Notes: a model not told the origin generated them from the sequence alone. 64,000 bases of DNA from Meandrina meandrites (GCA_963693305.1 OY855909.1:506001-570000); one strand, 5' to 3'. Numbered from the stretch's first letter, positions 28,501 through 37,849 are shown. Made by a program: numbers and translations.

Positions 28501-31170
28501 ACTATACACGGTACACTGTACTCGGTGCACTGTACACCATACACGGTACACAGTACTCTGTGCACTATACACGGTACACTGTACTATGTGCGCTGTGCAC
28601 TATACACGGTACACTGTACTCTGTGCACTGTGCACTATACACGGTACACTGTACTCTGTGCACTGTGCACTGTTTTCTAGTACACGGTACACTGTACTCT
28701 GTGCACTATACACAGTACACTGTACTCTGTGCACTGTGCACTATAAACGGTACACTGTACTCTGTGCACTGTACACCATACACGGTACACAGTACTCTGT
28801 GCACTATACACGGTACACTGTACTCTGTGCGCTGTGCACTATACACGGTACACTGTACTCTGTGCACTGTGCACTGTGCACTATACACGGTACACTGTAC
28901 TCTGTGCACTGTGCACTATACACGGTACACTGTACTCTGTGCACTGTGCACTGTTTTCTAATACACGGTACACTGTACTCTGTGCACTATACACAGTACA
29001 CTGTACTCTGTGAACTGTGCACTATAAACGGTACACTGTACTCTGTGCACTATACACGGTACACTGTACTCTGTGCACTGTGTACTATACACGGTACACT
29101 GTACTCTGTTCACTATACATGGTACACTGTGCACTGTGCACTATACACGGTACACTGTACTCTCTGCACTGTCCACTATACACAGTACCCTGTACTCTAT
29201 GCACTATCCACGGTACACTGTACTCTGTGCCCTGTGCACTATACGTGGTACACTGTACTCTGTGCACTTTGCACTATACACGGTACACTGTACTCTGTGC
29301 ACTGTGCACTATACACGATACACTGTACTCTGTGCACTGTGCACTATACACGGTGCACTGTACTCTGTGCACTGTGCACTATACACGGTACACTGTACTC
29401 TCTGTGCTGTGCACTATACACGGTACACTGTACGCTGTGCACTGTGCACTATACACGGTACACTGTACTCTGTGCACTGTGCACTATACACAGTACACTG
29501 TACTCTGCACTTTACACGGTACACTGTACTCTATGCCCTGTGCACTAAACACGGTACACTGTACTTTGTGGACTGTGCACTATACACGGTACACTGTACT
29601 CTGTGCACTGTGCACTAAACACGGTACACTGTACTATGTGCACTATACACGGTACACTGTACTATGTTCACTATACACGGTACACTGTACTCTGTGCACT
29701 GTACTCTGTGCACTGTACACTATACACGGTACACTGTACTCTGTGCACTATACACGGTACACTGTACTCTGTGCACTGTGCACTATACACGGTACACTGT
29801 ACTCTGTGCACTGTGCACTATACCCGGTACACTGTACTCTGTGCACTGTACACTATACAAGGTACACTGTACTCTCTGTGCTGTGCACTATACACGGTAC
29901 ACTGTACGCTGTGCACTGTGCACTATACACGGTACACTGTACTCTGTGCACTGTGCACTATACACAGTACACTGTACTCTGCACTATACACGGTACACTG
30001 TACTCTATGCCATGTGCACTAAACACGGTACACTGTACTCTGTGCACTGTGCACTATACACGGTACACTGTACCCTGTGCACTGTGTACTATACACGGTA
30101 CACTGTACTCTGTGCACTGTGCACTATACACAGTACACTGTACTCTGTGCACTATACACGGCACACTGTACTCTCTTCACTATACACGGTACACTGTACT
30201 CTGTGCACTGTACACCATACACGGTACACAGTACTCTGTGCACTATACACGGTACACTGTACTCTGTGCGCTGTGCACTATACACGGTACACTGTACTCT
30301 GTGCACTGTGCACTGTGCACTATATACGGTACACTGTACTCTGTGCACTGTGCACTGTGCACTATACACGGTACACTGTACTCTGTGCACTGTGCACTAT
30401 ACACGGTACACTGTACTCTGTGCACTGTGCACTATACACGGTACACTGGACTCGGTGCACTGTGCACTATGCACGGTACACTGTACTCTGTGCACTGTGC
30501 ACTATACACGGTACACTGGACTCAGTGCACTGTGCACTATGCACGGTACACTGTACTCTGTGCACTGTGCACGATACACGGTACACTCTACTCTGTGCAC
30601 TATACACGGTACACTGTACTCTGTGCACTATACACGGTACTTTGTACTCTGTGCACGGTACACTGTACTTTGTGCACTGTGCACTATACACGGTATAGTA
30701 GTATATACGGTATATACACGGTATATACACGGTATATACACGGTATATACACTGTACTCTGTGCGCTGTGCACTATACACGGTACACTTTACTCTGTGCA
30801 CTGTGCACTGTGCACTATACACGGTACACTGTACTCTGTGCACTGTGCACTATACACGGTACACTGTACTCTGTGCACTGTGCACTATACACGGTACACT
30901 GGACTAAGTGCACTGTGCTCTATACACGGTACACTGTACTCTGTGCACTGTGCACTATACACGGTACACTGTACTCTGTGCACTATACACGGTACACTGT
31001 ACTCTTTGCACTATACACGGTACACTGTACTCTGTGCACTGTGCACCATACACGGTACACTGTACTCTGTGCACAATACACGGTACACTGTACTCTCTGC
31101 ACTGTGCACTATACACGGTACACTGTACTCTGTGCACTAGACACGGTACACTGTACTCTGTGCACTACAC
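25590..31170 (+). repeat. 7-bp-module satellite, block 5 (forward), outer left palindrome arm
   Basis: Forward satellite leading to the 152-bp array. GTATATAC islands lie near 27,076-27,136 and 30,693-30,752. The latter is about 480 bp from the satellite boundary, mirroring the island at 55,243-55,291 on the other side. The block stops at a CAGCTG sequence (31,169-31,174), where the 152-bp satellite begins. No gene is seen. Confidence 0.93.
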
Positions 31171-32698
31171 AGCTGGCTTTTTGCGCTGCTTGCAAAAGCC
31201 GACCCAAAATTGTGGTTTGAAACCAAACTCGTGGAATTCGATCCCAAGGGTGTTTTTTCGTTTTGCCCCGATGGGGAATCTCAAAAAAACGAGTTCTGAA
31301 CGCAATTGGACGACCTTCGTCAACCCGGCGTTTTCCGCTACTTGGTAAATCCACCCCAAAATGGTGGTATGAAACCGACCTCGTGGAATTCAATCCAAAG
31401 GGTGTTTTTTCGGTTCGCCCCGATGGGGAAACTCGAAAAAACGAGTTTTCAACGCAATTGGACGACATTCGTCAATCCGCCTTTTTGCACTGCTTGCAAA
31501 AGCCCAGCAAAAATGGTGGTATGAAACCGACCTCGTTTAATTTGATCCCAAGGGTGTTTTTTTGTTCCGTCCCGATGGGGAAACTCGACAAAACGAGTTT
31601 TCAACCCAATTGGACGACCTTGGTCAAACCGGCGTTTTGCGCTGCTTGGAAAATCCCACCCAAAATGGTGGTATGAAACCGACCTCGTGGAATTCGAACC
31701 CAAGGGTGTTTTTTCGTTTCGCCCCGATGGGGAAACTCGACAAAACGAGTTTTGAACGCAATTGGACGACCTTCGTCAACCCAGCGTTTTCCGCTGCTTG
31801 GTAAAGCCCAGCAAAAATAGTGGTATGAAACCGACCTCGTGGAATTCGAACCCAAGGGTGTTTTTTCGTTTCGCCCCGATGGGGAAACTCGACGAAACGA
31901 GTTTTCAACGCAATTGGACGACCTTCGTCAACCCGGCTTTTTGCACTGCATGCAAAAGCCCAGAAAAAATGGTGGTATGAAACCGACCTCATGGAATTCG
32001 ATCCCAAGGGTTTTTTTTTGTTTCCCCCTGATGGGGGAACTCGACAAAACGAGTTTTCAACCCAACTGGAAGACCTTCGTCAACCCGGCCTTTTCCGCTG
32101 CTTGGTAAGTCCAACCCAAAATGGTGGTATGAAACCGACCTCGTGGAATTCGATCCCAAGTGTGTTTTTTCGTTTCGCTCCGATGGGGAAAGTCGAAAAA
32201 ACGAGTTTTCAACCCAATTGGAAGGACTTCGTCATCCCGGCGTTTTCCGCTGCTTCGTAAAGCCCACCCAAAATGGTGGTATGAAACCGACCTCGTGGAA
32301 ATCGATCCCAAGGGTGCTTTTTCGTTTCGCCCCGATGGGGAAAGTCGAAAAAACGAGTTTTGAACGCAATTGGACGACCTTCGTCAACCCGGCGTTTTCC
32401 TCTGCTTGGTAAAAGCAACCCAAAATGGTGGTATGAAACCGATCTCGTGGAATTCGATCCCAAGGGTGTTTTTTCGTTTCGCTCCGACGGGGAAAGTCGA
32501 AAAAACGAGTTTTCAAGGCAAATGGACGACCTTCGTCAACCCGCCTTTTTGCACTGCTTGCAAGGGCCCAGGAAAAATGTTGGTATGAAACCGACCTCGT
32601 GGAATTCGATCCCAAGGGTGTTTTTTTGTTTCGTCCCGATGGGAAAACTCGACAAAACGAGTTTTCAAGCCAATTGGAAGAACTTCGTCATCCCGGCG
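31171..32698 (+). repeat. 152-bp satellite, left segment (forward)
   Basis: About ten units with a strict 152-bp period. The landmark GATGGGGA recurs at 31,272, 31,423, 31,575, 31,727 and 31,879. Each unit contains short inverted repeats: CCCCGATGGGG, AACTCG/CGAGTT around an A-tract, and CCACC/GGTGG. Because 152 is not a multiple of 3, neighbouring units expose 60-140-codon frames in every frame, and these are not genes. The array is interrupted inside a unit by the Polinton. Confidence 0.95.
32694..32698. repeat. Target-site duplication, left copy (CGGCG)
   Basis: CGGCG immediately precedes the element terminus AGTAGG and recurs at 47,701-47,705 straight after the other terminus, CCTACT. 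Polintons generate 5-6-bp target duplications. The uninterrupted unit in the opposite arm (53,220-53,224) has this pentamer only once. Confidence 0.9.
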
Positions 32699-33384
32699 AG
32701 TAGGTATGTTTTGGGAGTTCCGGCTCATTCTCCCAATTTCCTCGAATTCATCGAGGATTTTCTCGGAAAACATACTTTTGAGACACTCGAGGATTTTCTC
32801 GATTTATCTCCATTGATTTTTCATGAGTATCATCCTCTCATAAATATTTATGATAAAATGAAATATTAGCTTAAAAAGAATAAATTGAATACTAAATGGA
32901 TTCTAACAAGCGAGATGTTAATGACCTGAGTGAAGAATTAAAGAAACGAGGGTTTAAACAACCCTCATCAAACAAAATTATCACAGTTGACGAATATATG
33001 CAGATCTTAAACCACAACTATAATGTAATTATGAAAGAGATTCATAATTACACCACAACTCCTCAACCAGGCTCTAAAAAAATGAGTTAAACAAAAATAC
33101 TTTTATAAATATAATCAATGGAGAAACAGACCGTCAAACAGTTGAAGGTCCTTGCTAAAGAGCGAGGTATCAAAGGTTATTATAGAATGCGTAAAGCGGA
33201 GTTAATCGAGGTGTTAAGTACCGATGAGAGTGAAATTTATTACTCAGCGAATGAACAGACTGTACCGGAGGTTGATATACCGATTCCAACACCAAAGAAA
33301 AAATGCTCACATGATAGAGTGAGATACCAATGTAAAGAGTGTAAAGGTCTTGGAATCTGTGAACACAACCGACGTAAATCAAGT
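32699..33384 (+). repeat. Outer terminal inverted repeat, left (686 bp)
   Basis: Matches the reverse complement of 47,015-47,700 over 686 bp with only a few substitutions visible, for example one residue change in the 64-codon ORF. It spans the terminus, a promoter region, the 64-codon gene and the first part of the EsV-1-7-repeat gene. It contains the hairpin CCTCGA-ATTCA-TCGAGG (32,740-32,756) and two direct copies of TCGAGGATTTTCTCG (32,751-32,765 and 32,787-32,801), possible integrase or terminal-protein sites (inference). Confidence 0.93.
32896..33090 (+). CDS. Small hypothetical protein in the left terminal repeat (64 aa)
   Basis: Function unrecognised. It is a hydrophilic 64-residue protein with a predicted helical, charged N-terminal half and a Pro/Gly/Lys-rich tail. 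There is no membrane segment or cysteine motif. The ATG sits in ACTAAATGG, the same start context used by PolB, because the first 14 nt of both genes lie in the shared 211-bp terminal sequence. It ends 27 bp before the EsV-1-7-repeat gene, same strand. A second copy lies at 47,309-47,503, with an H/L difference near residue 50. The well-formed upstream box and the conservation between copies argue that it is expressed, but the evidence is indirect. Confidence 0.55.
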   Translation: MDSNKRDVNDLSEELKKRGFKQPSSNKIITVDEYMQILNHNYNVIMKEIHNYTTTPQPGSKKMS

Positions 33385-33618
33385 TGTAAAGACTGCAAAG
33401 GTAGTGAAATCTGTGAGCATAACCGAATGAGATACCAATGTAAAGACTGTAAAGGAAAAGGTATATGTCCTCGTGGTAAACAAAAATCTTTCTGTAAAGA
33501 TTGTGGAGGGTCACAGATTTGTTATCATGGTAAAAAAAATTTTTTCTGTAAAGAGTGCGGAGGAAAAGGTATCTGTCAACACGGTAGACATAAGTATCAT
33601 TGTAAAGAATGCAAGTGA
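33118..33618 (+). CDS. SAP/Rho-N-like plus EsV-1-7 cysteine-repeat protein (166 aa)
   Basis: Residues 1-35 form a short helical SAP/Rho-N-like module (pattern LKVLAKERGIKG..RMRKAEL), a type often used to bind nucleic acid. After a proline-rich linker (about 48-60), residues 63-166 hold about six 18-residue repeats of the form IC-x-H-x6-C-K-x-C-x-G. These match the EsV-1-7 domain first described in brown algae and found in giant viruses and Polintons. The Cys/His spacing suggests metal binding. A role in DNA binding or regulation is inference. The gene faces the leftward structural cluster, separated by an 11-bp-stem hairpin. The first 267 bp are duplicated at the right end, where the gene is truncated after about one repeat. 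Confidence 0.8.
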   Translation: MEKQTVKQLKVLAKERGIKGYYRMRKAELIEVLSTDESEIYYSANEQTVPEVDIPIPTPKKKCSHDRVRYQCKECKGLGICEHNRRKSSCKDCKGSEICEHNRMRYQCKDCKGKGICPRGKQKSFCKDCGGSQICYHGKKNFFCKECGGKGICQHGRHKYHCKECK

Positions 33619-33631
33619 ACCCATACTTTAT

Positions 33632-33660
33632 TTTTCATAACTCAACCCAAGTTATGAAAA
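33632..33660. terminator. Hairpin between convergent transcripts
   Basis: TTTTCATAACT and its exact reverse complement AGTTATGAAAA form an 11-bp stem with a 7-nt loop in the 57-bp gap between the convergent EsV-1-7 gene and the end of the leftward cluster. The position suggests a bidirectional terminator or 3'-end processing signal. The structure is seen; the function is inferred. Confidence 0.5.
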
Positions 33661-33675
33661 TTCTCATCCCCAACT

Positions 33676-33909
33676 TTATCGAAACATAAACCAAGCTAAT
33701 CCGCCTACGACAATCGTAATCATCGCAAGATTAATCTCATGTTTAGTTGCCTCAGGTTTAGTCGACGGAGTCTCATCCTTCACCTCCTCGGACTTCTTAA
33801 CATCAACCCTCTTCTTAACAACCGAAGTGTGAGGTAACAGTACCTTACTCTTTCCGAGGTTATGTCTTACTCCGACAGGCACAGTCTTCAAATTAACATC
33901 TGTATTCAC
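33676..33909 (-). CDS. ATG-less 77-codon ORF behind an in-frame amber stop; possible readthrough extension
   Basis: This frame begins two codons after the TAG that ends the 448-residue gene and is in the same frame. No ATG is available near its start: the first listed codon is GTG, and the first internal ATG lies within the C-terminal hydrophobic stretch. There is no TTTAAA box and no TAAATG start, unlike the neighbouring genes. The peptide is basic and charged, then ends in a membrane-type segment (about residues 61-75). The sequence after the stop begins GGAG; as I recall, the murine leukaemia virus readthrough stop is followed by a similar GGAGG. The possibilities are programmed readthrough adding a C-terminal membrane anchor, a nonsense mutation in a longer gene, or a GTG start. 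Confidence 0.5.
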   Translation of the reverse strand: MNTDVNLKTVPVGVRHNLGKSKVLLPHTSVVKKRVDVKKSEEVKDETPSTKPEATKHEINLAMITIVVGGLAWFMFR

Positions 33910-33912
33910 TCC

Positions 33913-35259
33913 CTATTTCATGGACGGTTCGACACGTTTCAGTCTATTGTTATAACCGATCGTACTCTCCGTACTGATCACCATTTTCGAAGGCATCAAC
34001 CACGTACCGGGAGAGACGGCTAGATCGAGCTTAACTTTCGCCTCCTGTACCGCCAGTTGAAATCTCTGTACACTCTTACTTATGTCAGGCTGTCTAATCG
34101 CTTCCTCTAATAACACGAGAAACTCTTGTCGAACCTCCTGCGCACTTCCCGTCTCTCCGAGAATTCCGCTTCTTACGTTCACCTGCGCGCCCAATACGCA
34201 GTAGACTAAAGCTTCAATCGATTGATTAAGTCTCGCCTGACCGGCGTTAGTCAATCCGTTAGATACACGAGTGAGAAAGTACTCGTAACCATTATCTATA
34301 TCATTCAATATGTACTGCAGAAGATTACCTTTCGATCCCTCTCCTCCCTCTTCGCTGAATTTGAAAAATCCTGGATAGGAAGATTCATGGCCGGCCTTTG
34401 ACGGTCCTACGTAAGAGACCCAAATGTAAACAGATCCCAAACCGTGATTCTCTCCTTTATGACAGCGAAAATCAGAATCGGTCGAAACATTAAACTCTTT
34501 GCAGATCCTCTTATAAGAAGGAGTGTCGTATCTGTTATCCTTTTCATTAAAGGGTGGATCACCGGGTAAAGCGATCGAACTCTGTATTCCCCCCATCTGA
34601 AACAGGATTCTCCTTATGGTAAAGTAGACGTGAAACCAGAGAATAGCTCGTATCTGCGGAGGAAGTTTGAGTTCATGGTCAGTCGCATCCATTGGTCCCA
34701 TCCTCTCCTCTAATAATGAACGCAGGCTCACCCCGCAACCTGTCGTTGCACACCAGACAGCGAAGTTAAGCTGCTGCGGCCAATACCTCATATTAGGTCT
34801 GTTCAACCACTCATGCGACTCTTTTGAAGAGGTGTGTTTAATCGTTGTATTCGAGAATATGTCTCTGACGGGAACGGAGAAAGAGTCTGTGGGCGTAGCG
34901 AAGATCTGAAGTTTACTTAGCTTCTCTCTCAAGTCGAGACCTCTCAGCGGTCGACTCTCACCGAAATCGATCGCAGGAATAGGTAAAGAGGGATGAGGAT
35001 TCAGTGTCAACTCTAACGGAAAATCCACGGGAAGACCCAACGCTTTTTTCATCTCATTGGGAAAGTATAGACTGTACTCAAATCTTTTCTTATCGAAGAC
35101 TTCATACTCTGAACCGTCCCTTCCGACGAATTTGACATGCTCTTCTTTATTCTCTCTATCGTATCTTTCAAATACTCGTAGGAATTTAGACAGGACGGCA
35201 TGGGGATACCGTTCGAGAAATCTGTTCCACAGAGATTCGGGTTTATCATCATTGCTCAT
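33913..35259 (-). CDS. Conserved Polinton structural candidate (448 aa)
   Basis: Large protein of unknown function, soluble by eye, with no membrane segment. A Trp-rich central region (around residues 160-225, including NFAVWCATTGCGVS and a following FHVYFTIRRILFQ) resembles, from memory, uncharacterised proteins recurrent in invertebrate Polintons. This was not verified by a search. Its size, the multiple conserved Trp/Cys residues and its place in the structural cluster suggest a virion component, possibly a penton or internal protein (inference). The start ATG has a TTTAAAAA box 30 bp upstream. Its TAG stop is followed in frame by the open 77-codon ORF. It lies about 97 bp downstream of the glycine-rich membrane protein gene. 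Confidence 0.7.
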   Translation of the reverse strand: MSNDDKPESLWNRFLERYPHAVLSKFLRVFERYDRENKEEHVKFVGRDGSEYEVFDKKRFEYSLYFPNEMKKALGLPVDFPLELTLNPHPSLPIPAIDFGESRPLRGLDLREKLSKLQIFATPTDSFSVPVRDIFSNTTIKHTSSKESHEWLNRPNMRYWPQQLNFAVWCATTGCGVSLRSLLEERMGPMDATDHELKLPPQIRAILWFHVYFTIRRILFQMGGIQSSIALPGDPPFNEKDNRYDTPSYKRICKEFNVSTDSDFRCHKGENHGLGSVYIWVSYVGPSKAGHESSYPGFFKFSEEGGEGSKGNLLQYILNDIDNGYEYFLTRVSNGLTNAGQARLNQSIEALVYCVLGAQVNVRSGILGETGSAQEVRQEFLVLLEEAIRQPDISKSVQRFQLAVQEAKVKLDLAVSPGTWLMPSKMVISTESTIGYNNRLKRVEPSMK

Positions 35260-35356
35260 ATCTATTTATCAATGATATGTTTTTAAACGAAGTAAGGATT
35301 ATAGGGAGGATCTCTAAATGACTCATCTCTCGACAAGACTATCAGACAGTTACAGC

Positions 35357-35947
35357 TCACTCTGACTGGGCGAGTTTTTTTAATATCCCTGCACGAATCT
35401 CTTCCTCCATCTTTTTTACATCCGCATGCGGAAGCCGCTTTATGTTTTTTTCTCTGATCGATCTCTTCATCTCATAATACTTTTCACACTCTGATTTTAC
35501 CAAAAGAAACTCTTCATGACTTATTGAATCATTCGTCAACGATTTAGAGACGACGTCCTTTATCGTGTTTATCTTCGCTTGACAGACAGAGACGGTCTTT
35601 TCATGCTTACTCACCTTCTTCGAGATGATCTTTGCAAGACTCGCTGTCGCTACGCTCGTCAAGGCACAGACACCCCCGACAACGCCTAATGCGATAGAGA
35701 CGGGAATACCGATTCCGGTAAGTCCCGTTCCCAATCCTCCTCCGCAGAGAGTGACAGACAGAGTTCCACTGCCTGTAGACAGATTGAGTAATGCACTCCT
35801 TGCACGCTTATACTTTTTGTATATTTTTTCACAATCCTGCAGATCCTTCTCGAGAAGGGATAACCAATCTGCGCACTGTTTTAATCTAAAGTTTTCACCG
35901 GTGTATTCGTTTGGCAACTGAGGGTATATCTCTCTGTAACTCTCCAT
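35357..35947 (-). CDS. Glycine-rich membrane-hairpin protein (196 aa)
   Basis: The N-terminal about 50 residues are charged and helical. Residues about 55-105 are a long small-residue hydrophobic stretch (GSGTLSVTLCGGGLGTGLTG and onward), best read as two membrane segments in a hairpin. The C-terminal half is a charged coiled-coil-like helix. It could act in membrane insertion or in an internal virion membrane, but no family function is known to me. Its ATG directly abuts the TAA stop of the upstream 303-residue gene, so stop plus start themselves form TAAATG. An upstream TTAAAAATAAG box lies inside the preceding coding region. Confidence 0.65.
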   Translation of the reverse strand: MESYREIYPQLPNEYTGENFRLKQCADWLSLLEKDLQDCEKIYKKYKRARSALLNLSTGSGTLSVTLCGGGLGTGLTGIGIPVSIALGVVGGVCALTSVATASLAKIISKKVSKHEKTVSVCQAKINTIKDVVSKSLTNDSISHEEFLLVKSECEKYYEMKRSIREKNIKRLPHADVKKMEEEIRAGILKKLAQSE

Positions 35948-36859
35948 TTACTTTCTCTTACTCTTATTTTTAACCTTCTCAACAAAGTAGACAACGATAG
36001 CGACTATCAACAACCACGCATTCTTTGCGAGAAAACCGATCGCCTCACCCGCTGTTTTAAAGATGAAACTTGCGATCGCTCCGATCATTCCGGGAAGTAT
36101 CTCTCCCAACTTCTTTCCTATAGCTTTAAAACCCTTACCTACTCCTTTACCGAGTTTTGAAAGACCACTCTTCAGATCAGTTACTATCACACCGATAACA
36201 GCGCCCACAGCAGAGAGAACAGCGAAGGCGGTGAAACCGTACTTTTTAAAGATAGCCTTCACTCTATCTCTGATTGACATGCGTTCCTCTATCGCTTCGT
36301 TCTCCCTCTCAATACTCTCTCTCTCATCTCTCTGCTGTTCGATGTCTCGAACAATGTTCTCTCTCTGACTGGGCCCGGCATCTTTAAGAGAGGATTCGAG
36401 CTCCTTCTCTTTCTCTATACTCCTTGTTATCCCTCTCTTATTGGACTCAATAACCTTCTCCGCAGAGGGACCGAGACTCTCTTTTATGGTCTTCGGTAAT
36501 TTTTCATTAAGTTCACCATCCGGTTTAAAAAGAGGGTAACTCTTACCTCCCTTTCTTTTCATTCTCACGACCACTCGATCATACTCATCGATATCAGATG
36601 TGAAAGAGGAGTTGGCAGGATTGACCTTCGGATACTTCTCTCGGATCCTTTCCCAAGCGTCATCTCTCCTCTCCTCTCTTCGTATCAGAGGAGTGTTCTC
36701 ATCGATAAAAGAGGTCTCTTCATAATTGCGATTATCAAAACCTCTATCTCTTCTCGATGTAGAGGTCATAGGTATCATCTCTCCATCATCGTCATCACCG
36801 GGGTCAGTAGGTTCAAAAGGATTATCTCTATCGGGTATCTCTGTCGGGTCAACTTCCAT
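35948..36859 (-). CDS. Acidic/coiled-coil protein with amphipathic glycine-rich and membrane C-terminus (303 aa)
   Basis: Residues 1-60 are acidic and disordered. The middle (about 130-200) is a Glu/Arg-rich coiled coil. Residues about 205-230 are a hydrophobic segment, about 231-262 a Gly/Lys amphipathic stretch (KLGKGVGKGFKAIGKKLG), and about 263-297 are strongly hydrophobic before a basic tail. The amphipathic part resembles membrane-lytic virion peptides in general design only. I recall similar proteins in invertebrate Polintons without an assigned role. A role in membrane penetration or scaffolding is inference. The ATG is followed by the TAAATG-coupled 196-residue gene, and a perfect 12-bp-stem hairpin sits directly upstream of the start. 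Confidence 0.65.
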   Translation of the reverse strand: MEVDPTEIPDRDNPFEPTDPGDDDDGEMIPMTSTSRRDRGFDNRNYEETSFIDENTPLIRREERRDDAWERIREKYPKVNPANSSFTSDIDEYDRVVVRMKRKGGKSYPLFKPDGELNEKLPKTIKESLGPSAEKVIESNKRGITRSIEKEKELESSLKDAGPSQRENIVRDIEQQRDERESIERENEAIEERMSIRDRVKAIFKKYGFTAFAVLSAVGAVIGVIVTDLKSGLSKLGKGVGKGFKAIGKKLGEILPGMIGAIASFIFKTAGEAIGFLAKNAWLLIVAIVVYFVEKVKNKSKRK

Positions 36860-36886
36860 GATTCTTTACTTATCAAGTAAAGAATC
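36860..36886. promoter_or_regulatory. 12-bp-stem hairpin abutting a start codon
   Basis: GATTCTTTACTT and AAGTAAAGAATC form a perfect 12-bp stem with a 3-nt loop ending at the base next to the ATG of the 303-residue gene. A TTTAAAAG box overlaps its outer side. It would fold in the 5' leader and could modulate initiation, or act as a protein-binding palindrome at the DNA level. Confidence 0.5.
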
Positions 36887-36898
36887 TTTTAAATTGCT

Positions 36899-37309
36899 TT
36901 ACAAAAATTTACTTGTTAAATAACCCAACGCCAACATCCCTCCCCCGACGTAGACCATCTCACCCATTCTCTGGTCATCACTCGGTCGGTAGTAATCAGA
37001 TAATCGGGGTTCTTGAAGAGAGTAATCCGGATGTGTCTGACTATAGAGTTTGAAAGCCTCATCAGTGTTCGAGAGAATCTGTGAAGCCTGATGCTCCTCA
37101 TCTCTCTGCTGATTATACCAATCCAACAGTCTCTGTCTCTTCTCTTGGTAAGCTGCGTAATCTCTCTGGTACTTTTCCAAGGCTTTATCGTGTCGAATTC
37201 TCTCCGTGTCCGTATTCGATCCGCTCAGATACTTTGCCAAATACGATCCTCCAACGAACGCTGTAGCGTTTAAAACCGCCCCGCCTATCATTAACGCAAT
37301 AGTCGCCAT
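36899..37309 (-). CDS. Two-membrane-segment small protein (136 aa)
   Basis: Hydrophobic N-terminal segment (about residues 3-27, small-residue rich), a charged helical middle (about 35-80) rich in Arg/Gln/Asp, a Tyr/Pro-rich stretch, and a C-terminal hydrophobic segment (about 115-133). I recall similar short proteins in invertebrate Polintons, of unknown function. It is likely a membrane or internal-virion protein (inference). The ATG lies in AATAAATG. The upstream gap to the 71-residue gene is 33 bp. Confidence 0.6.
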   Translation of the reverse strand: MATIALMIGGAVLNATAFVGGSYLAKYLSGSNTDTERIRHDKALEKYQRDYAAYQEKRQRLLDWYNQQRDEEHQASQILSNTDEAFKLYSQTHPDYSLQEPRLSDYYRPSDDQRMGEMVYVGGGMLALGYLTSKFL

Positions 37310-37342
37310 TTATTATTAATAAATAGATAAACCTTTATCTTA

Positions 37343-37558
37343 TTAAGAGGGAAGAATTTTCTGTTTCTCAAGATACTCTTTCAAGTACATACTTCCTGAC
37401 AGAACGGCGACCCATTTACCGTAGTTAACAATGCTGGATGATGGATCGTTTATGAACGATTCTTTCATAGCCTTCTTCGTAATGTATCCGACCCCTGCGG
37501 AGAGACCTATAAGAACGGATGCATCAGTGACGGTCTTCACAAGTCTATTCTCTGACAT
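37343..37558 (-). CDS. Small hydrophobic protein, paralogue A (71 aa)
   Basis: Short protein with two hydrophobic segments around a Ser/Pro turn. It is a clear paralogue of the product of 38,539-38,805: both share DASVLIG-(L/I)-S near the N-terminus, a DPSSS turn, and LSGS-(M/I)-YLK near the C-terminus. It is probably a membrane protein and its function is unknown. A TTTAAAGA box lies about 25 bp upstream of the ATG (AAAAATG). Confidence 0.65.
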   Translation of the reverse strand: MSENRLVKTVTDASVLIGLSAGVGYITKKAMKESFINDPSSSIVNYGKWVAVLSGSMYLKEYLEKQKILPS

Positions 37559-37591
37559 TTTTACTCTTCAGAGATTATCTTTAAATAAATC

Positions 37592-37828
37592 TCACAAGAA
37601 TGTGTCGTAAGAATTTCCTTCACTCTTCTCCTCCTCGATTCTCTTCAACTCCCGTTCTCTCATTATGATCATTCGGTGATAATACTCTCCGCAATCACAC
37701 ATTCCCCCTCCCTCAGGTATCCTTACTCCACAGGTGCAGTTCTCTTTTGGTGACATTAAATAAATGATGGCTTCTAAAATAATTCCTGTGATAAATAGAC
37801 TTCTCCACATCACGACTTTATCCAACAT
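37592..37828 (-). CDS. Single-pass Cys-rich small membrane protein (78 aa)
   Basis: One N-terminal membrane segment (about residues 8-26) is followed by a compact cysteine cluster, CTCG-x9-10-CDCG, in a Gly-rich loop (about residues 31-47), then a charged Arg/Glu helix. The cysteines could bind a metal or form disulfides. Function is unrecognised. It lies between the fibre and the hydrophobic paralogue, with 21-33-bp gaps, in the structural cluster. An upstream GATTAAAG box precedes AAAATG. Confidence 0.6.
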   Translation of the reverse strand: MLDKVVMWRSLFITGIILEAIIYLMSPKENCTCGVRIPEGGGMCDCGEYYHRMIIMRERELKRIEEEKSEGNSYDTFL

Positions 37829-37849
37829 TTTACAGAGGGGAGTAAATCT

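Noticed and set aside
31624..32007. Open frames of 60-230 codons in the 152-bp array (SVSYHHFGWA-type peptides)
   Set aside because: They shift frame with each 152-bp unit, exist on both strands and in several frames at once, and show no start context.
32360..32869. 169-codon frame crossing from the satellite into the Polinton end
   Set aside because: It spans the insertion junction. Half is satellite and half is non-coding terminal repeat that happens to be open.
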